Assembly (NCBI RefSeq): GCF_014851395.1 | Contig: NW_024040596.1 | Coordinates: 10,108,155-10,172,154, forward strand | Reading direction: 5' to 3' | Source of the DNA: Micropterus salmoides | Taxonomy: Eukaryota; Chordata; Actinopteri; Centrarchiformes; Centrarchidae | DNA: 64,000 nucleotides | In this document: positions 23,936 to 38,400 of the stretch, piece by piece | How positions within the stretch are numbered: position 1 is the first letter of the stretch | Layout: every line of letters begins with the position of its first letter | The notes under the pieces: generated by a model | Told to the model about the DNA's origin: nothing | Seen by the model: the letters and a program-made list of their open reading frames with translations, nothing else | The model's database searches: none | Position numbers and translations under genes: made by a program

Positions 23936-25472
23936 CAACCCCAATTCCAATGAAGTTGGGACGTTGTGTAAAACGTAAATACAAACAGAATACAATGATT
24001 TGCAAATCCTTTTCAACCTATGTTCAATTTAATACACCATGAAGACAAGATATTTAATGTTCAAACTGATAAACTTTGTTTTTTGCAAATATTCACTCAC
24101 TTTGAATTTGATGCCTGCAACACGTTCCAAAAAAGCTGGGACAGGGGCATGTTTACTGCTGTGTTACATCACCTTTCCTTTTAACCACACTCAATAAGCG
24201 TTTGGGAACTGTACAACTTCAGATGCTCAACAGTCCGGGGTCTCCGTTGTCATATTTTGCGCTTCATAATGCGCCACACATTTTCAATGGGAAACAGGTC
24301 TGGACTGCAGGCAGGCCAGTCTAGTACCCGCACTCTTACTACGAAGCCATGCTGTTGTAACACGTGCAGAATGTGGCTTGGCATTGTCTTGCTGAAATAA
24401 ACAGGGACGTCCCTGAAAAAGATGTTGCTTGGATGGCCTCGTATGTTGCTCCAAAACCTGTATGTACCCTTCAGCATTAATGGTGCCTTCACAGATGTGC
24501 AAGTTACCCATTCCATGGGCACTAACTCACCCCCATACCATCACAGATGCTGGCTTTTGAACTTATGACTTCCAGATGGTCCTTTTCCTCTTTGGCCCGG
24601 AGGACACGACGTCCATAATTTCCAAAAACAATTTGAAATGTGGACTCGTCAGACCACAGCACACTTTTCCACTTTGTGTCAGTCCATCTCAGATGAGCTC
24701 GGGCCCAGAGAAGCCAGCGGCGTTTCTGGGTGTTGTTGATATATGGCTTTCGCTTTGCATTGTAGAGTTTTAACTTGCACTTGTTGATGTAGCGACGAAC
24801 TGTGCTAACTGACAATGGTTTTCTGAAGTGTTCCTGAGCCCATGTGGTAATATCCTTTACACATTGATGTTGGTTTTTAATGCAGTGCCGCCTGAGGGAT
24901 CGAAGGTCACGGGAATTCAATGTTGGTTTTTGGCCTTGCCATTTATGTGCAGAGATTTCTCCAGATTCTCTGAATCTTTTGATGATATTATGGACCGTAG
25001 ATAATGAAATCCCTAAATTCCTTGCAATTGTACGTTGAGAAACGTTGTTCTTAAACTGTTGGGCTATTTGCTCACGCAGTTGTTCACAAAGTGGTGAACC
25101 TCGTCCCCATCCTTGCTTGTAAATGACTGAGCCTTTCGGGGATGCTCCTTTTATATCCAGTTATGACACTCACCTGTTTCCAATTAACCTGTTTACCTGT
25201 GGAATGTTCCAAACAGGTGTATTTTGAGCATTCCTCAGCTTTCCCAGTCTTTTGTTGCCCCTGTCCCAGCTTTTTTGGAACATGTTGCTGGCATCAAATT
25301 CAAAGTGAGTGAATATTTGCAAAAAACAATAAAGTTTATCAGTTTGAACATGGAATATCTTGTCTTTGTAGTATATTAAATTGAATATAGGTCGAAAAGG
25401 ATTTGCAAATGAATGTATTCTGTTTGTATTTGCGTTTTACGCAATGTCCCAACTTCATTGGAATTGGGGTTG
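23936..25472 (-). mobile_element. Tc1/mariner-type transposon, near full length, decayed
   Basis: Flanked by TA on both sides (23934-23935, 25473-25474). Both ends start CAACCCCAATTCCAATGAAG on their own strand, and the similarity continues inwards for roughly 200 bp, giving long inverted terminal repeats (23936 to about 24150, and about 25258-25472). The 1.54-kb interior holds a minus-strand transposase remnant. Inserted about 0.4 kb after the stop codon of the glutaredoxin-DEP-DUF547 gene. An AATAAA on the plus strand lies in the right inverted repeat near 25328. Confidence 0.93.
24250..25125 (-). pseudogene. Tc1-like transposase, broken by frameshifts
   Basis: The N-terminal helix-turn-helix region (QRTIARNLGISLSTVHNIIK) is readable upstream of 24920, but its frame has no ATG. 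The frame runs to 24522 with the first catalytic Asp in LWSDESTFQ. The next part, with the second Asp (QQDNAKPHSA), reads in another frame at 24511-24284. The catalytic Glu block (DWPACSPDLFPIENVW) is reached only after a further shift. All three DDE-type motifs are therefore present but split over at least two frame breaks, so the copy cannot make an active enzyme. Confidence 0.9.
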
Positions 25473-25474
25473 TA

Positions 25475-28400
25475 GTAAGATGAAATGCACATTATTAATG
25501 CCCTATGTAAAATGTCACAGCCTGAAAATTGACACATTTCCCAAATTAATTTTGAGTAAATTATCAGAGAATGCTAACGGAAAGCATATTGTATAATAAC
25601 AACAACAATCATCAGTATGGCTTCAATGTTCACCAGTCCTAGTCTTTAAACACCGTGTCAGCCACTCAGGAGTCACAGATTATCACAATCGTGTCTGTCC
25701 AACACAACACTCATTGGGCTATTTATGTGGAGAATTTAATCAGAGCTGCTGGAGATGATAATTTGGCTGATTCAAACACACTGCCTTGACAAGCCATATC
25801 AAAACCCTTTGAACTTACAGAACCTAGTAATTCACGTTAAGCGGGCTGCAGCTTTTCAACAAAGCTGCTCCGTCATTTATAGTCATAATTTTTTAACCCG
25901 CAGATGTAAACAAGTTGATTTTTTTTCTACAGGGGAAGAAAGTAATAGCTGTTGCAGTTTTAACACCGCGCCCAGGGGATATTAAATGCTAAAATATAAA
26001 CACAACTCTGCTTGTAGCTGTAAATCACCAGATGTTTGCCTTTTAAAGATTTTGTAAAGAAAAGTATGAACATTTCCTTTTCTGAGCATCTATGACCCAG
26101 GTATCAAGATCTTTTTCATTGGACAAACAACATCTGGTTTGATGCTGCTACTGCCACTTATCTTCTCAAAGCATTGGCACATGTTGGACAGGGACTGTAG
26201 CTTGGAGTAGAAGCTGTGAGGGGGCTGTATCCTCTGATGTCCTCATCTTTGCAGACAACAGCCTCAGTAGGATCCAGTCCCTGAATAAAAACGGTGTCCT
26301 TGTTTAGAGCACACAAACAGATGCAGCATGACTTTTGCATGTATTGATCAGTTTTTTTTATTTTTATTTATAACCCCTGGCGGTATTTTGTTTCTTCCTT
26401 TCTCCATGTGATCCCACATGGTTGTTCACCCCACTTTTTGATCCAGGTCTTCCATTTGAAATCAGAAAAGTGCTACTGCTGTGTTTTGGCACAGTTATTT
26501 AGTAAAAGATATAGGAATATTGTGAATTATTGAACTATCAATTAAAACTATATATTTGGATGCACTCTTGACACTTTGCATGTTTATCGCCACCTCTGAA
26601 TGCTGTTGAGACAGATTTGTACTTTTTTGACAAAGACATAAAAACGGGCTGTGTTTATCCCTCTATTTCTAATATTTCCAGGGTGTCTGCAAGAACTGGA
26701 AAAAAAACCTGTTTTGAAAATATTTTTCGTTACCCCAAAGAGGTAGTCATAAATACAATTCAATGTAGCAGTTAAAGTTTTGATTAGAGTTTGCAGCTTT
26801 TTGGTGTGTTGAGGTTCTGCCTACAAAACTCTATAGTATCCTTTTACTATTCCCTTTCAAAACTGTAGTTCAGCTTGGTTTTCCATTTTACTTTGTAAGA
26901 CTTCTTTATTTTGAACCTGATACATTTTTTAGTGTGATGTGCCACACATATAATACTGTATATGATTATGGGTAGTGTGCGACTTAGAAAAACCTCTATT
27001 TAAGGGTCTGTTTCCATAATTCAAAGATTTTCTTATCTCAGGTCAAAGGAAAATGTGAGTGGAAACAATATTAAGTTGTTTGATGTCATGCGGCATGTTG
27101 TGTATAGTCTTTGACAGTTTCATTCCTTTGCAAAAACATTGTGTCATGCACATTACTATAACTGTTCCTTTGTCTTTCAGCTATAAAGAGCACCAAAGCA
27201 TATGGTTAAATTAGCATGCATTAAAACTGGAATGCAATTTGCTGCATGAGATACTGGACAACGCTCCAATCTTGAATGCAGGCCTCAAGCAGCACACCCT
27301 CTGTTGCTGCTTTGTTTCTAGCCTGTAAGCTCAGCCATAAGAAGTAGTTGGACCTTAACATTTACTCCCCCAATTAGACCATGTGTTATTTAATATTGGA
27401 ATACGATAGTGCAAGCCCAAGTTTGGTCAGATTTAAAACATAACTCAGTATTAAACAATACACTGCACTTTTTCTATGAATACATGCCTTCAGTGACAAG
27501 TGCACCCTTGGCTTTACTACACTTACAAACTCCATCATTCAGTGACAGAGTAAAACTAAAGGGGAAGACAGTTTGTGGGCTAAAATGAACATAAGAAAGG
27601 GGTTTTAGATCCCTGTCCGCTGTCAAATTACCTCGTGTATCAGGAAAATGTGATGCAAAAACTTTTTTAAACAAGCAACTAATATTCTGTTTTCCTCTTT
27701 CTTGGGGTTAACAATGAAGCAATATGTTTATGTATAGTAAATATGCAATGCTGAACTAAAAATAAAATATGAGTTTGGCTGCTGTTTCTGTTACTGTATA
27801 ATCCTACTGCATGAAATCTCTGCTTTGAAGCAGATTATTCTTTGGTGGTTCATTTGTGAATAATGTGCAAACATAACAAACCAATTACATAACCACAGAC
27901 TTTTAGTTTGATTTGTTTATTCAAACAAATTGAATCACTTTTTATTTAAGAAAAATAGATAGGGAATCATCACCTTTACAAATCCAGTCTATTAACATTT
28001 TTACAAATAAATAAGCAAGTTTGAGGGCACAGTCCCATAAAAACATTACATTAAAAAGTTATTAAACAAATCAACCATCTGAAAAGTATATACATAAACA
28101 ACCAATGTGAAATATTCTACATACTGAAATGTATGGTCGTGGAGTTAAACGGCCCAAGAATGAAAACGCTAACATCTTTAAATTCAACGCAAACTGGTAC
28201 TGTGTTACTGGTTCCAATGTTTATCTTTACCTACAGTCTAACACTGATTCTGTTTTGGCACTACTAAAATTGTGCATAATTCATATACTGTACAGAATAA
28301 TAGTGTTACAGTGTGAAGGCAGATTGATTCATGTTGTCATAACATGAGTAGAAGACTAGTTAACAAAAGGCAAACCCAATCCTGAATGCCTACAAAAACA

Positions 28401-29400
28401 GCAGCCCACACAGATTATGTTGAAAACACATCATTTAACTTAAGAGATGTAGAAAGAGGACACAACCACCACATGTCCTACTGTCACCTCTAGCTCTGTA
28501 TACATCCTCTCGACAAAGACCAAAACCCAGCATGACTCATTTGGAAGACTACAATAATGGAAATGTGCTAAAGAGGAAGGGCAATGAGCTCTTTTCCACC
28601 AGTTAACATGGTATGTATTTCATACAGCAAACACAGCTTACGATATACTGCGTGTAAAATCCATACTCTAATAGGATAGGATTTTGAAATCATAAGCCGA
28701 AGCCATTAATGTGTGATGAGACACCCTCTGCCACCAAGGAATGAGCAAAAACTAGTAAGATCCTTTATGCAAACCCGTTTTCTCCCCAAAACAGATTATT
28801 TAGAGTGTAAAATAAGTTATTGTTGCCCATGAAAGAAATTCGTTATAAAATAATTATAAATATTTGTAAAAATGAGGCTTAAAACAGATGACAGTGAAAT
28901 TATTTAAATCCAACTGATCCACAAAAAAGATTTTGTTCATATCTGATTTTTTTTTTTTTTAAATAGGTTCATTCAGGCTCTTTACCTGACTGTATTTGAT
29001 CCAAATGGTTATGCAATTGTCAATGTCAAACTTAATTGAAAAAAATGGCTTCTAGACAAGTCATTCATATTTGTAGCTGTACCAAGTTCAGCTGACAGGG
29101 GGGGGGGGGTCATGGGACTTACCTACGTGACTAAGCACACACTGATGATGTGGAACTAGTTTTAGCTGTCAAAATGATTGTTTATTGCTTCTATCAATGA
29201 AATTAGGAGACAAAAAGTCCTCCAATTAACCATTTTGGCACATATTTCCTCTTTGTTTACAAACTGGTATTCAACAATTAAATAAGTACTGTATCTGAGT
29301 ATTAAGAAAGGGTTCCAGTGTTCCTTTGTCTTGAATGCTTGTCCTGAGCCAGGTGGCAGAGTACAATGGTCACTCCAGTTACAGATCCTCTTCCTTAGCA
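25475..29400. other. Intergenic between convergent genes, including the likely ZNF654 3' UTR
   Basis: No coding region is supported. The part next to ZNF654 (about 27.9-29.4 kb) is AT-rich like a long fish 3' UTR, and minus-strand AATAAA signals lie at 27946-27941 and 27921-27916. A G-run occupies 29098-29109. The left part (25.5-27.9 kb) shows only chance frames. Confidence 0.45.
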
Positions 29401-32400
29401 CTAACCTAAAAATAAAATTAAAAACAAAATTGATAATACATTGTTTCAAGTGTATTAGAAACGTTCATACAATGAAGGCTCAATACACTTCATAATCACT
29501 GAATCAAGCATACTTACTTTCATCGTCAGAATCGAAGCCAAAGAGTGCAGAGCAGGTGTTAAGGGCTTGGTGTTTCTGTAATTCTTCCAAGCTGCTGAAG
29601 GAGGAAAGACATTTGTCACAGCGATGCCTGATCTTCTGCTCAGGTGCCACAACTTCCACCTCCTCTTTTTCTGGGGCCGGCTCTTTCTTTTTTTTATTGG
29701 CCCAGTAAACATTATGCTTCGGAGCAGCGTCAACTGTGGTCCTCCTCTTGCGCATTGAGAGCACAGATTCATCCAGGTAGGTGGAGGGTGGCGGCCGGAT
29801 GAACGGGGCTTTGACAAAAGTCGCATAGACGGGGTCTTCAGGTTTGAAGGTTTTGTGCTCAGTGATGTGTGGCTCTCCCAGTTTCTGCTGGACTCCCTCA
29901 GCCATCGTGGACAAATCCTCAAGGTCTCGGACATTCAAGGGGTCCCACTCGATGGGTGTCCTTTTCCTTCGACAGCTCTTACTTGGAGTTGCTGCGGCAG
30001 CACTAATATGGGCAGAGAAGATCTTTCCCTCTGACACTTGGTTTGTTGTCTCATTCTCATATCCGTTGATGGCGGTTTTGCTGTTGTCCGTGGGCTCACA
30101 ACTGACTGTTTTCTCTGAACAATTATCCGATTTTAACAGGTCTTGGCTGCTGACATTTGCTTCACCAGGCCAATCTTCAGTTTTGTTAATTTCCCTGAAA
30201 TCCTCAAGATTAGAGGCCTCATCATGATCAAGGCCGGGACTCTCCCTTTGCCCCTTTTTACCCTGCAGCCATATCTCCTCCACCTTCACTCTCTGCTTCC
30301 ACGGAGCTTCAGCATTTTGCTGCTTCTGTCTGCTGGGTCCCGATTCCAGCTCTTCTCTTTGAGGCGCTGGGACATAGTGTCTCCATTCGTGGTCATACAG
30401 ACCTTGAAGGTTTGAGAATAGCTTCTCGCAGTCTGTGAATGAACATTGAGGTCTGAATGGCTGGTGTGTATTGACATGGTCCTTTAATTCCTGCTGTGTC
30501 AAGAAGCGCTGGTTACACTCTACATGGTAGCAGAAGTGCTGGAGAGAAGTATCGTGGAGCTTCATGTGGTCCTTATATTGCTGGAGAAACTGTATCTGCC
30601 TGTTGGGGGAAAGCACAGTATAATAAGCTCTCCTCAAAAACATAGTTTCCAGCAAAAAATCTTTAGCAAGACAGAATAATAAAAATAACTGGTTTTGAAT
30701 TTGTTAAAACTCAGCACATCAAAGGCTGAACACTGTATTGTACACTTACCGGCCACTTTATTAGGTACACCTGTTCAATTGCTTGTTAACACAAATAGCT
30801 AATCAGTCAATCACATGGCAGCAACTCAATGCATTTCGGCATGTAGACTTGCTGAAGTTCAAATTGAGCATCAGAATCCAGAAGGGGATTTAAGTGCAGC
30901 AACTGCGCGATGCTATCATGTCAAAATGGACCAAAGTCTGGTCAAAGGAATGATACCAACACCACGTTGAAAGAATGCCACAAAGAATTAAGGCAGTTCT
31001 GAAGGCAAAAGGGGGTCCAAAATGGTACTAGCAAGGTGTACCTAATAAAGTGGCCAGTGAGTGTATCAACTAATCATCATTAGACCTCTACATGGCAGGT
31101 TAATCATGTTCTCTTATTTCCCCCAACAAGCAGACATGTTCTAATTGTGATCCTGTATTCGTATTGCATGGCTTTGCCAGTTTACAACCACTAGTTAATC
31201 TGGAATCCAACAAATGTTGGAATCTGCTGCTTTAATCTCTTCTGGTGTGTTGTGATTTAATTTATCTGCCTCTGTAAGATATGAGAAGAAAGATGTGTGT
31301 TGCTGATGTACACAGTCAAATACTTTTTAAATAATAAACATGTGAAGGTGGTCATGCTCAACTCTACATGCCAGACATACTGTACGCATTACCTGAGGCA
31401 TACGGAGCACTTGTGTTTGGCCCAAACAAACGTCTTCTCCAGCACCTTCTCTTCGCTAATATGGCATTTGATAGCATGCTTTGTTAGTGTGGTGCTGATC
31501 CTCAAGAATACTCTATCACAGGACTCTGAGGGGCACAAGTGATACATGATGGCCACACCATAGCCATTTTCTCCTGCTGGCTTCTCCTTCCCCTCTCCTT
31601 CTCCCTCCTCCTCCAGCACAGATGGATCTCTTACCATCACCAGGCCATCTTTAATGACTACCTGCTCATCCTTAAAGTCTAGCTGTTTGAATATATTTGC
31701 GTTAGGGTTCTTGCACTTTTTGTGAACCACTGATGTCTTTTTGATGAGGGTGCGGAGGTTCCTGATGATTCGATCTTCCCTCTTGAGGCTTGACAATTTA
31801 ATTTTGCCTCCGGGTTTCTGTTCAGGAATTTCCTCATTGACGATGGAAGTCTGCTTTTCATCCTGAGGCTGGCTCTGATTTTCCACATTATCTACTATTC
31901 CATTAGCAGCTGGAGTGTCCTCAGTGCATGGCTCCTTATCAGGCAGTTTCTGCTTGCACATTTCATCAATGTGGTCCAGGATATGCTTTTTGGCAAAGGG
32001 GAACTGTTTAAAGCGTTTTCCACAGAGTATACATCTTAGTTTCCTACTCTTAAGGTGTGAGAGAGCGTGCCTCATAACATTTAAGCCTTTATAGTCTTTG
32101 TGGCAGAACTTGCAGTGGTACATCAAGTGAGCATATTGTTGAGTACGGAGTACTTTGTCCTTCCACGTTCTCTTGGCTATCACCTGGAGAAAAGACAAAC
32201 CAGTGAAATCAGTGCTACGAGTTGAACACAAAAAGTCAGCAGAATATCAAAGAGGATTCCAAGAAAAGGAAACTGGAACACCCTCATGTCTTTCTATTAT
32301 TTATTTTTATTGCTATGCAGTGTCAAAGTATTCTTCCTGAATATTTTTTTATTTAAAGCAAAAGTCAACAAGTGGACCATCTAGCAAGTAAGAGATGATA

Positions 32401-35400
32401 AAGCTAAATGTATTTGAAATATATATGCCCAGTAATGGGAGGGTAATTACAAACTGACCTCTGTGTTTGACACTTCTGTTTCCACTGTGAGTTTGGGCTC
32501 CTCTTCAGTGCTGCCATTAAGCTCATCTGATGCTGTAGATTCTGGAGGTCCGTCAGGCTTTTTGGAGTAGCTGTGTAACCGTTTTATTGGACAATCCAAT
32601 AACTCTAAAGGTGGACCATCAAGTTCAGGGTCAGCTTCTACAGCAGGAACAGCAGCTTGAGGACCGCTAGGTGGACCTTCACAAAGCTTGGGACCTAACA
32701 GTGTTTGAGATTCCCCTCGGGTTTCTTCACTGAGACTACTACCACAGACCATGTCAGTATGTTCCTCAAGTCCATTTTCCTTCACAAGATCATCCATCAG
32801 CTCATGCTGGTTCTCATGAAGTTCCCTTGTTTGTTCAAGTTCATTTTCCAGGTGAGGCATATCCTGCTCTTTGTCTTCTGTGTCAGTTATCTCCTCAAAA
32901 CCAGACTCCTCCTCTGTTAGTAATATTTCATTATCAGGGAAGGAGAGTTCCAGTTTCGATAAAGGCTTCCTTCCCCGTTTTTTCCCTTTAACTTTTACCT
33001 TCTTCTCCTTAACCGTCTGCGCCTGCTCCAGCCGTGGAAGACCCTGCAACCATCTTTTCTTCTGACCTTTCCTTTTCAAAATCTGGCTCTTCACACATCT
33101 AGACAAGTATTCTCTCTTGCGGTTTAGAGGGAGCTTTACAGAAGCAGAATTTTCCATGTTAGTGTGATTGCGTCTTAGTGAATACATAGGGTTATTGGCT
33201 AAAGAGGTGGATTTGAGATTGTATTTGATCTCTGGATCATCACCAAGGTCGGCCTCATCATCAGACATAGATTGTTTTCTCCTTCGCAGCCTCCTACTCC
33301 ATTTCCTCCTCTTCTGAAGAGCATTATCTGATGGGGGAACACACTTTTCTGTCTTTCCCTCTGTACTCTGCTTTTCTGGAAGGTTCACAAATGCAGCTTC
33401 AGTGCACTGGCAGGAATTGAAACCTTGAGTGCATAAGTCATTTACACAATTATTCATTAACAGCTCTTCACTGTGTTCTTTCTCCTCTTCCTCCTCCATC
33501 TCACTGAGAACAGCAGCTTTCATGACCTTGTCACTCATTAACTCCAAGCAATGGGTCCTGAGGGTCAGGAGGTTCCAAAACTCAGGGTCAAAACACAGGC
33601 GCTCCTTGAGCATCTGGGAAATAAACAGGTAAATATGTTAGGCTCAAATAAAATGCTAATATTGTATATTTTTCCCTCTTCACCCCCTCCGACCTGCAGA
33701 ATATGGAAGCGAACATTGGTTCGGACAGGGCTGTTGTGGGGATGCGGCTCCTGGTCAGGATGCATGTAAAGCAGGCAGACTGTTCTGTAAGCTTCCAGGC
33801 TGCGTTCCTGGCAGAAGACCAGCAGGGCACATGCTCGACAGATCTCTAGGTCATGAGGCAGCAGGAAGGCAATTGTCTTGCAGACCAAGGACCGGGTTAC
33901 ACTGTCAGCCGCCATGTCACATAGCTGCAAGGCCCTGGCACAAAGCTCCACACAGACTTGGACTCCTTCACTCCCCAGCTGACCAAAACACAAACAAATA
34001 AGTGATTACAACACGGTCAAAATATGAAACTCTTACATAAGGGAACCATAAATTTAGCAATATTTAAAAACAAAATAGTAATTTATGTTTCAACTTATTG
34101 TTTGTCCTGGGGAACACAACAAGGAAAAAGATGACGGCGTGATGTCAGTCGCACCTCTGTGGTGACCAGTTTGATGAAGGGGAAGATAGCTCGGACGTTA
34201 GTGGCGGAGGACGCCAACTGGAAACACTCAGCCAAGAAGCCTTGTCGGGAGGGATGGGCCCTAAGATACAACCTGCTCCAGATAAAAACCAGGTCCCTGC
34301 AGGAGGCAGTGAAAGACAAGTTAAAGACATCTAGCTCAGGTACGTGTTAATTTATCAACAACTGTTCTGATTTCTAAGTCAGTAAACAGAGGGGTTTGAA
34401 ACAAACACCCTGCCAACATCTCCCTTTACAACAAAGATGATCATACACAGCTTGTAACAAACACTGGGTAATTTACAGAACCTACAAACACGAAGGATGA
34501 TAGGCTGATGTAGTATTAGTGTGATGTACATGCCTGATGGTCATTCTTACCAGATGTAATACATGTCTCCATTGTGTAGCTGCTGGGTAAGGAAAGCTTT
34601 ACACAGTGACAATAGAAGTTCATCTTTTTCAACACTCTCCGTGTTGCAGATGATCTCCACTGCATCACGGCCATTGATCTCTGCCATCTGTGGAATAAGA
34701 CATGTAGAAGCAAACACATGCAATATAAAAATACAGCAAATACAAAGTCAAACAAAATGCATTACAATCAACGAGGGATCCCAGGAATATAAGAATCATA
34801 TGCTCATAATTTCAGGGTCCATTCACCTAAATCGCACAGTCCTAATAAATTTTGTTTTTATTTTAATATAGCATCACTAATAATGAGTTGAGTTTTAATC
34901 GTTATATAAATTATAAATGGTTGATTTATACAGTCGACCACTGACATCATAGTCCAACTTTTTAGAAAGAGCAATGAATGCAATTTGTCCGTTTCCCATT
35001 TTGACTTGTGTGAATACTTCTTAACATATTCATCTACACAGCCCCACAATCTTACTACACTTTGCCACTCTTTGTCCCTTACCTCCTTGTGAAGGTGTTC
35101 ATGCAGTGAGGCCTTGTAGAGGCAGGTCAGGTAGGCCTGATGGAAGTACAGATGCTTTCCAGACTCGCGATTCTCCAGGAAGCTTTTAGCCAGGGCCTTG
35201 GCCTCTTGCATTCGTTCACAGGCCTGCAGATAGCGAACCCGCAGCTCAAAGAATACTGGCAACTCTGAGCTTAAGTAGTCCTCAACTGCATGGGAGGGAA
35301 TTACATGTGTTAATCAGGCATGTGATTGGCAAAGGGCAAAAAAGCAGGAAAATACACCCCCCCCCCCCCCGATCAAATCGCAACCTCTCTATAATATTTA

Positions 35401-38400
35401 TTATTTTGTATTCCTTTTTTTTCCAACTTCACCAGCTAAATGTGCAACATGAATCATGAAAAAGAAGTTAATAGATTATTTTTAATGAATAAGAGACAGC
35501 AGCAAAGGTCGTTGCCTGTTTAAGACCTGGTGGCCTAACTGTTAAAGAAACAGTTATATTATTGGTATCAAACAGCAGATCAGTCTCTGTCAGTTGATAA
35601 ACTGTAGCATAAAGTTTGACATTTCAACTCTGGCAGCGGGCGGGCATGTGTGTGAGACGAGAACAGAAGCCGTTGTCACGATTACCTCGCAGAGCGTTTG
35701 TTTGCCTGTCTGTTGATGAGGAGCGCAGAGCGACCCCACGGATCAAAGCAGTCTGAAAAGGCCCTATAAACCTCGTCACAACCAGGCCTATTTAGCCTAT
35801 ATGATTGATCAATCGACAACAAAGTCAAAGTAAACATTAGACATAGCCTATAACAAGCAATAATCTAATAATCAAGCAACAATCTTTTTGTCAACTCAGT
35901 GTTGAGCAAGTTACTCAGAAATAATATAGCTATTACCTACTAGTTACTTTTCCTTAAAAAAGTAATATTAGCTACTCTAATTACTACTGGGTGATATAAC
36001 GCCACTCTCTCCCGACAAGTCCAAGCATCAATGACAGTGTTGATCTCGTGACAATTCTACACTCGTCCGTGAGTTCTGTTGATCTCTCATTTGATGGTTT
36101 GTAAAATCTTAGATTTTTTATTATTTAGGGATAACATAAACATCATTTCAATAAACAGCATACAATCTGTATCTTTTTTACTAGTTTTGTTGAAAACATT
36201 TTGTCAACTGCTGATGAGGTCAATACATTTTTAAAGGGACACTGGACTTTACTGGAGTTACTGTAGATTTGACCAAACACTGTAAATTATACAACTGGTA
36301 GTCAAATTATTTAAGGAACCAAAAATATTCCGATAACTTTTAGCCATGAAACTCTTGTACCATGGCGGTATCGCCAGTGAATCTATATGAATTAGTCGTC
36401 TTATGTTCATGTGTTCACACTTCACTCGGTAAAAAAAAGTGGTAGACTATTAACTTACATTACAAGTCATGGTGGATATTTTACGCACAGACCAGGTAAA
36501 GCAACAGTGAACACACAGGGTGCAGATGTTGGTTTCCGTTGTTTGATAGGCTACGTCATTAATAAGCCGAAGTGCAGCTCACCTGATGCCGTGATAACGG
36601 ATCGCGGGAAAACAGACGAGTTCTCAGTCTTTTAGGCGACTTTATAAAACATACTGCTGATGGAAAAAATGGAGCAGACGGGGGGAGAGAGAGGCGGGGC
36701 AAGCCAGGGTGTTTACCTGAGGTGTAGGTGTGTGTGAGTGTGTTAAGAGTGTGGGGAGAAGAGAATTCCGAGGTAGGTGCAAAGCATACTTAAAAACAAT
36801 AATAAGAATGTTCGTGGTCATTAAAACCTGCTTTCACAGGTTGGTATAATGTGAAAATTTGAGATTTTTTTGCAGGGGGGGCGGGGTTTTTCACAATCAC
36901 GATGCCGGCTCAACGTCGTAATGTCTGTCAGGCATCGCCGATGGACGACGGCATCGTCTATCGGCCCAACCCTAGCTCTCACTGCTCCTCTTCTACCTGT
37001 ACCTTTAAACTGATGACGTTTGCTGATGACACAAAATCAGTCTTATCAATAGCGAGTCTGGTCACAGGAGTGGGGTGACCCACAACACAATGAAATGTTC
37101 TCTTTGTGTATGCAGTATCAGCTATCAAATACGGTCATAAGTCTACCCTCTTTTAGTGGCAAGTCTGCCTCCTTCAGGATTCCTTGCAACACTGGATTCT
37201 CCCACGGGCCTCCTACTTTGACGATCTGCTTCACATGCTGAAGGTAGATGTTCCTGTGCCTCAGGAGCTGAGAGTGGCACACCTGCAAAGAGAGGCAAAA
37301 AAAATGGGTTCGGAACATAAGACTTTTGACTAATCTCAACCAGGACTTTTAAGACATTAAAAAGCTGGTTCATAATTGCCAACTAAAACAACAGAAATTA
37401 CAACAGATAAAGTAACATGAGGAATCACTGAAGTAGTTGTTATTTTGACCATTCAACATTGGGGTAAGACTGGCTGCGAGGTGCTGGTAACTTTTCCTTT
37501 GCACTCAACAGCTAACTAATGGCAGGTATGGCAGCTGGGATTGAGACGGGGTCGGTATTTGTCACCTGAAAGGAATCAAGGATGTCTTTTAAAGGCTTCT
37601 CCACAAATTCTTCTTTGCTGAAAAACAGCATCAGTTCAAAGAAGCTCCTGCAAGACAATGAGAGGAACATTAGTTTGCTTAGCAAACAAAAAAAAGCTTT
37701 TTGCTTTTTACTTGAATCAAAAGATAATACTAGTATGCTATTGCTGGCCAACATTGTACCTAAAATGATAATCTCCAGCATTTCACTTAACAAAATTTCA
37801 TATTCAAGGTGCAGCCTACAAATTCCCCAGGAAAACTCATACCTTAAGGTTTATTTGCCCCTCTAAAACATCAACAAAAATTTTCTCCCCACGTAAACAC
37901 TAATACTTTACATTGACCCTTTTCATTTTCTCGTAAGCAGCTACAAAGTTACAAAGACAAATCTATGCAGTATGGCTATAAAATAATCAATGATGGGACA
38001 TTTTAAAAAAACAAACTAGTTTTTAAATAAAAGCATCTGATATTCCAATCAAAATGATAACAGACAAACAGATAACTGGCCAACAAAAACATGCATGTTA
38101 ACAACATGTTGTTAACAGGAGTCACTCGAGTTTGTTGATCAGTTCAACAATATATATTCACTGAACAGACAACCTGAATACAAAATGCCATAACAACATT
38201 CAGATTCCAAGTAACAAACTACTTACAAGGCCAGACTGCTGAGAACATAGTGAATGTGCTGACAGTCATCAGGGAAGGCAGCAGTGGCTTTGGTGAAACT
38301 GCTCAGTGCAGTCCGCAGCACTTTCAGCTGAGGGAGAGGAACTTGCCATTGCCCCGTGTACTCCTCTACTAACTGAACATACCACAAAAACATTCAAATA

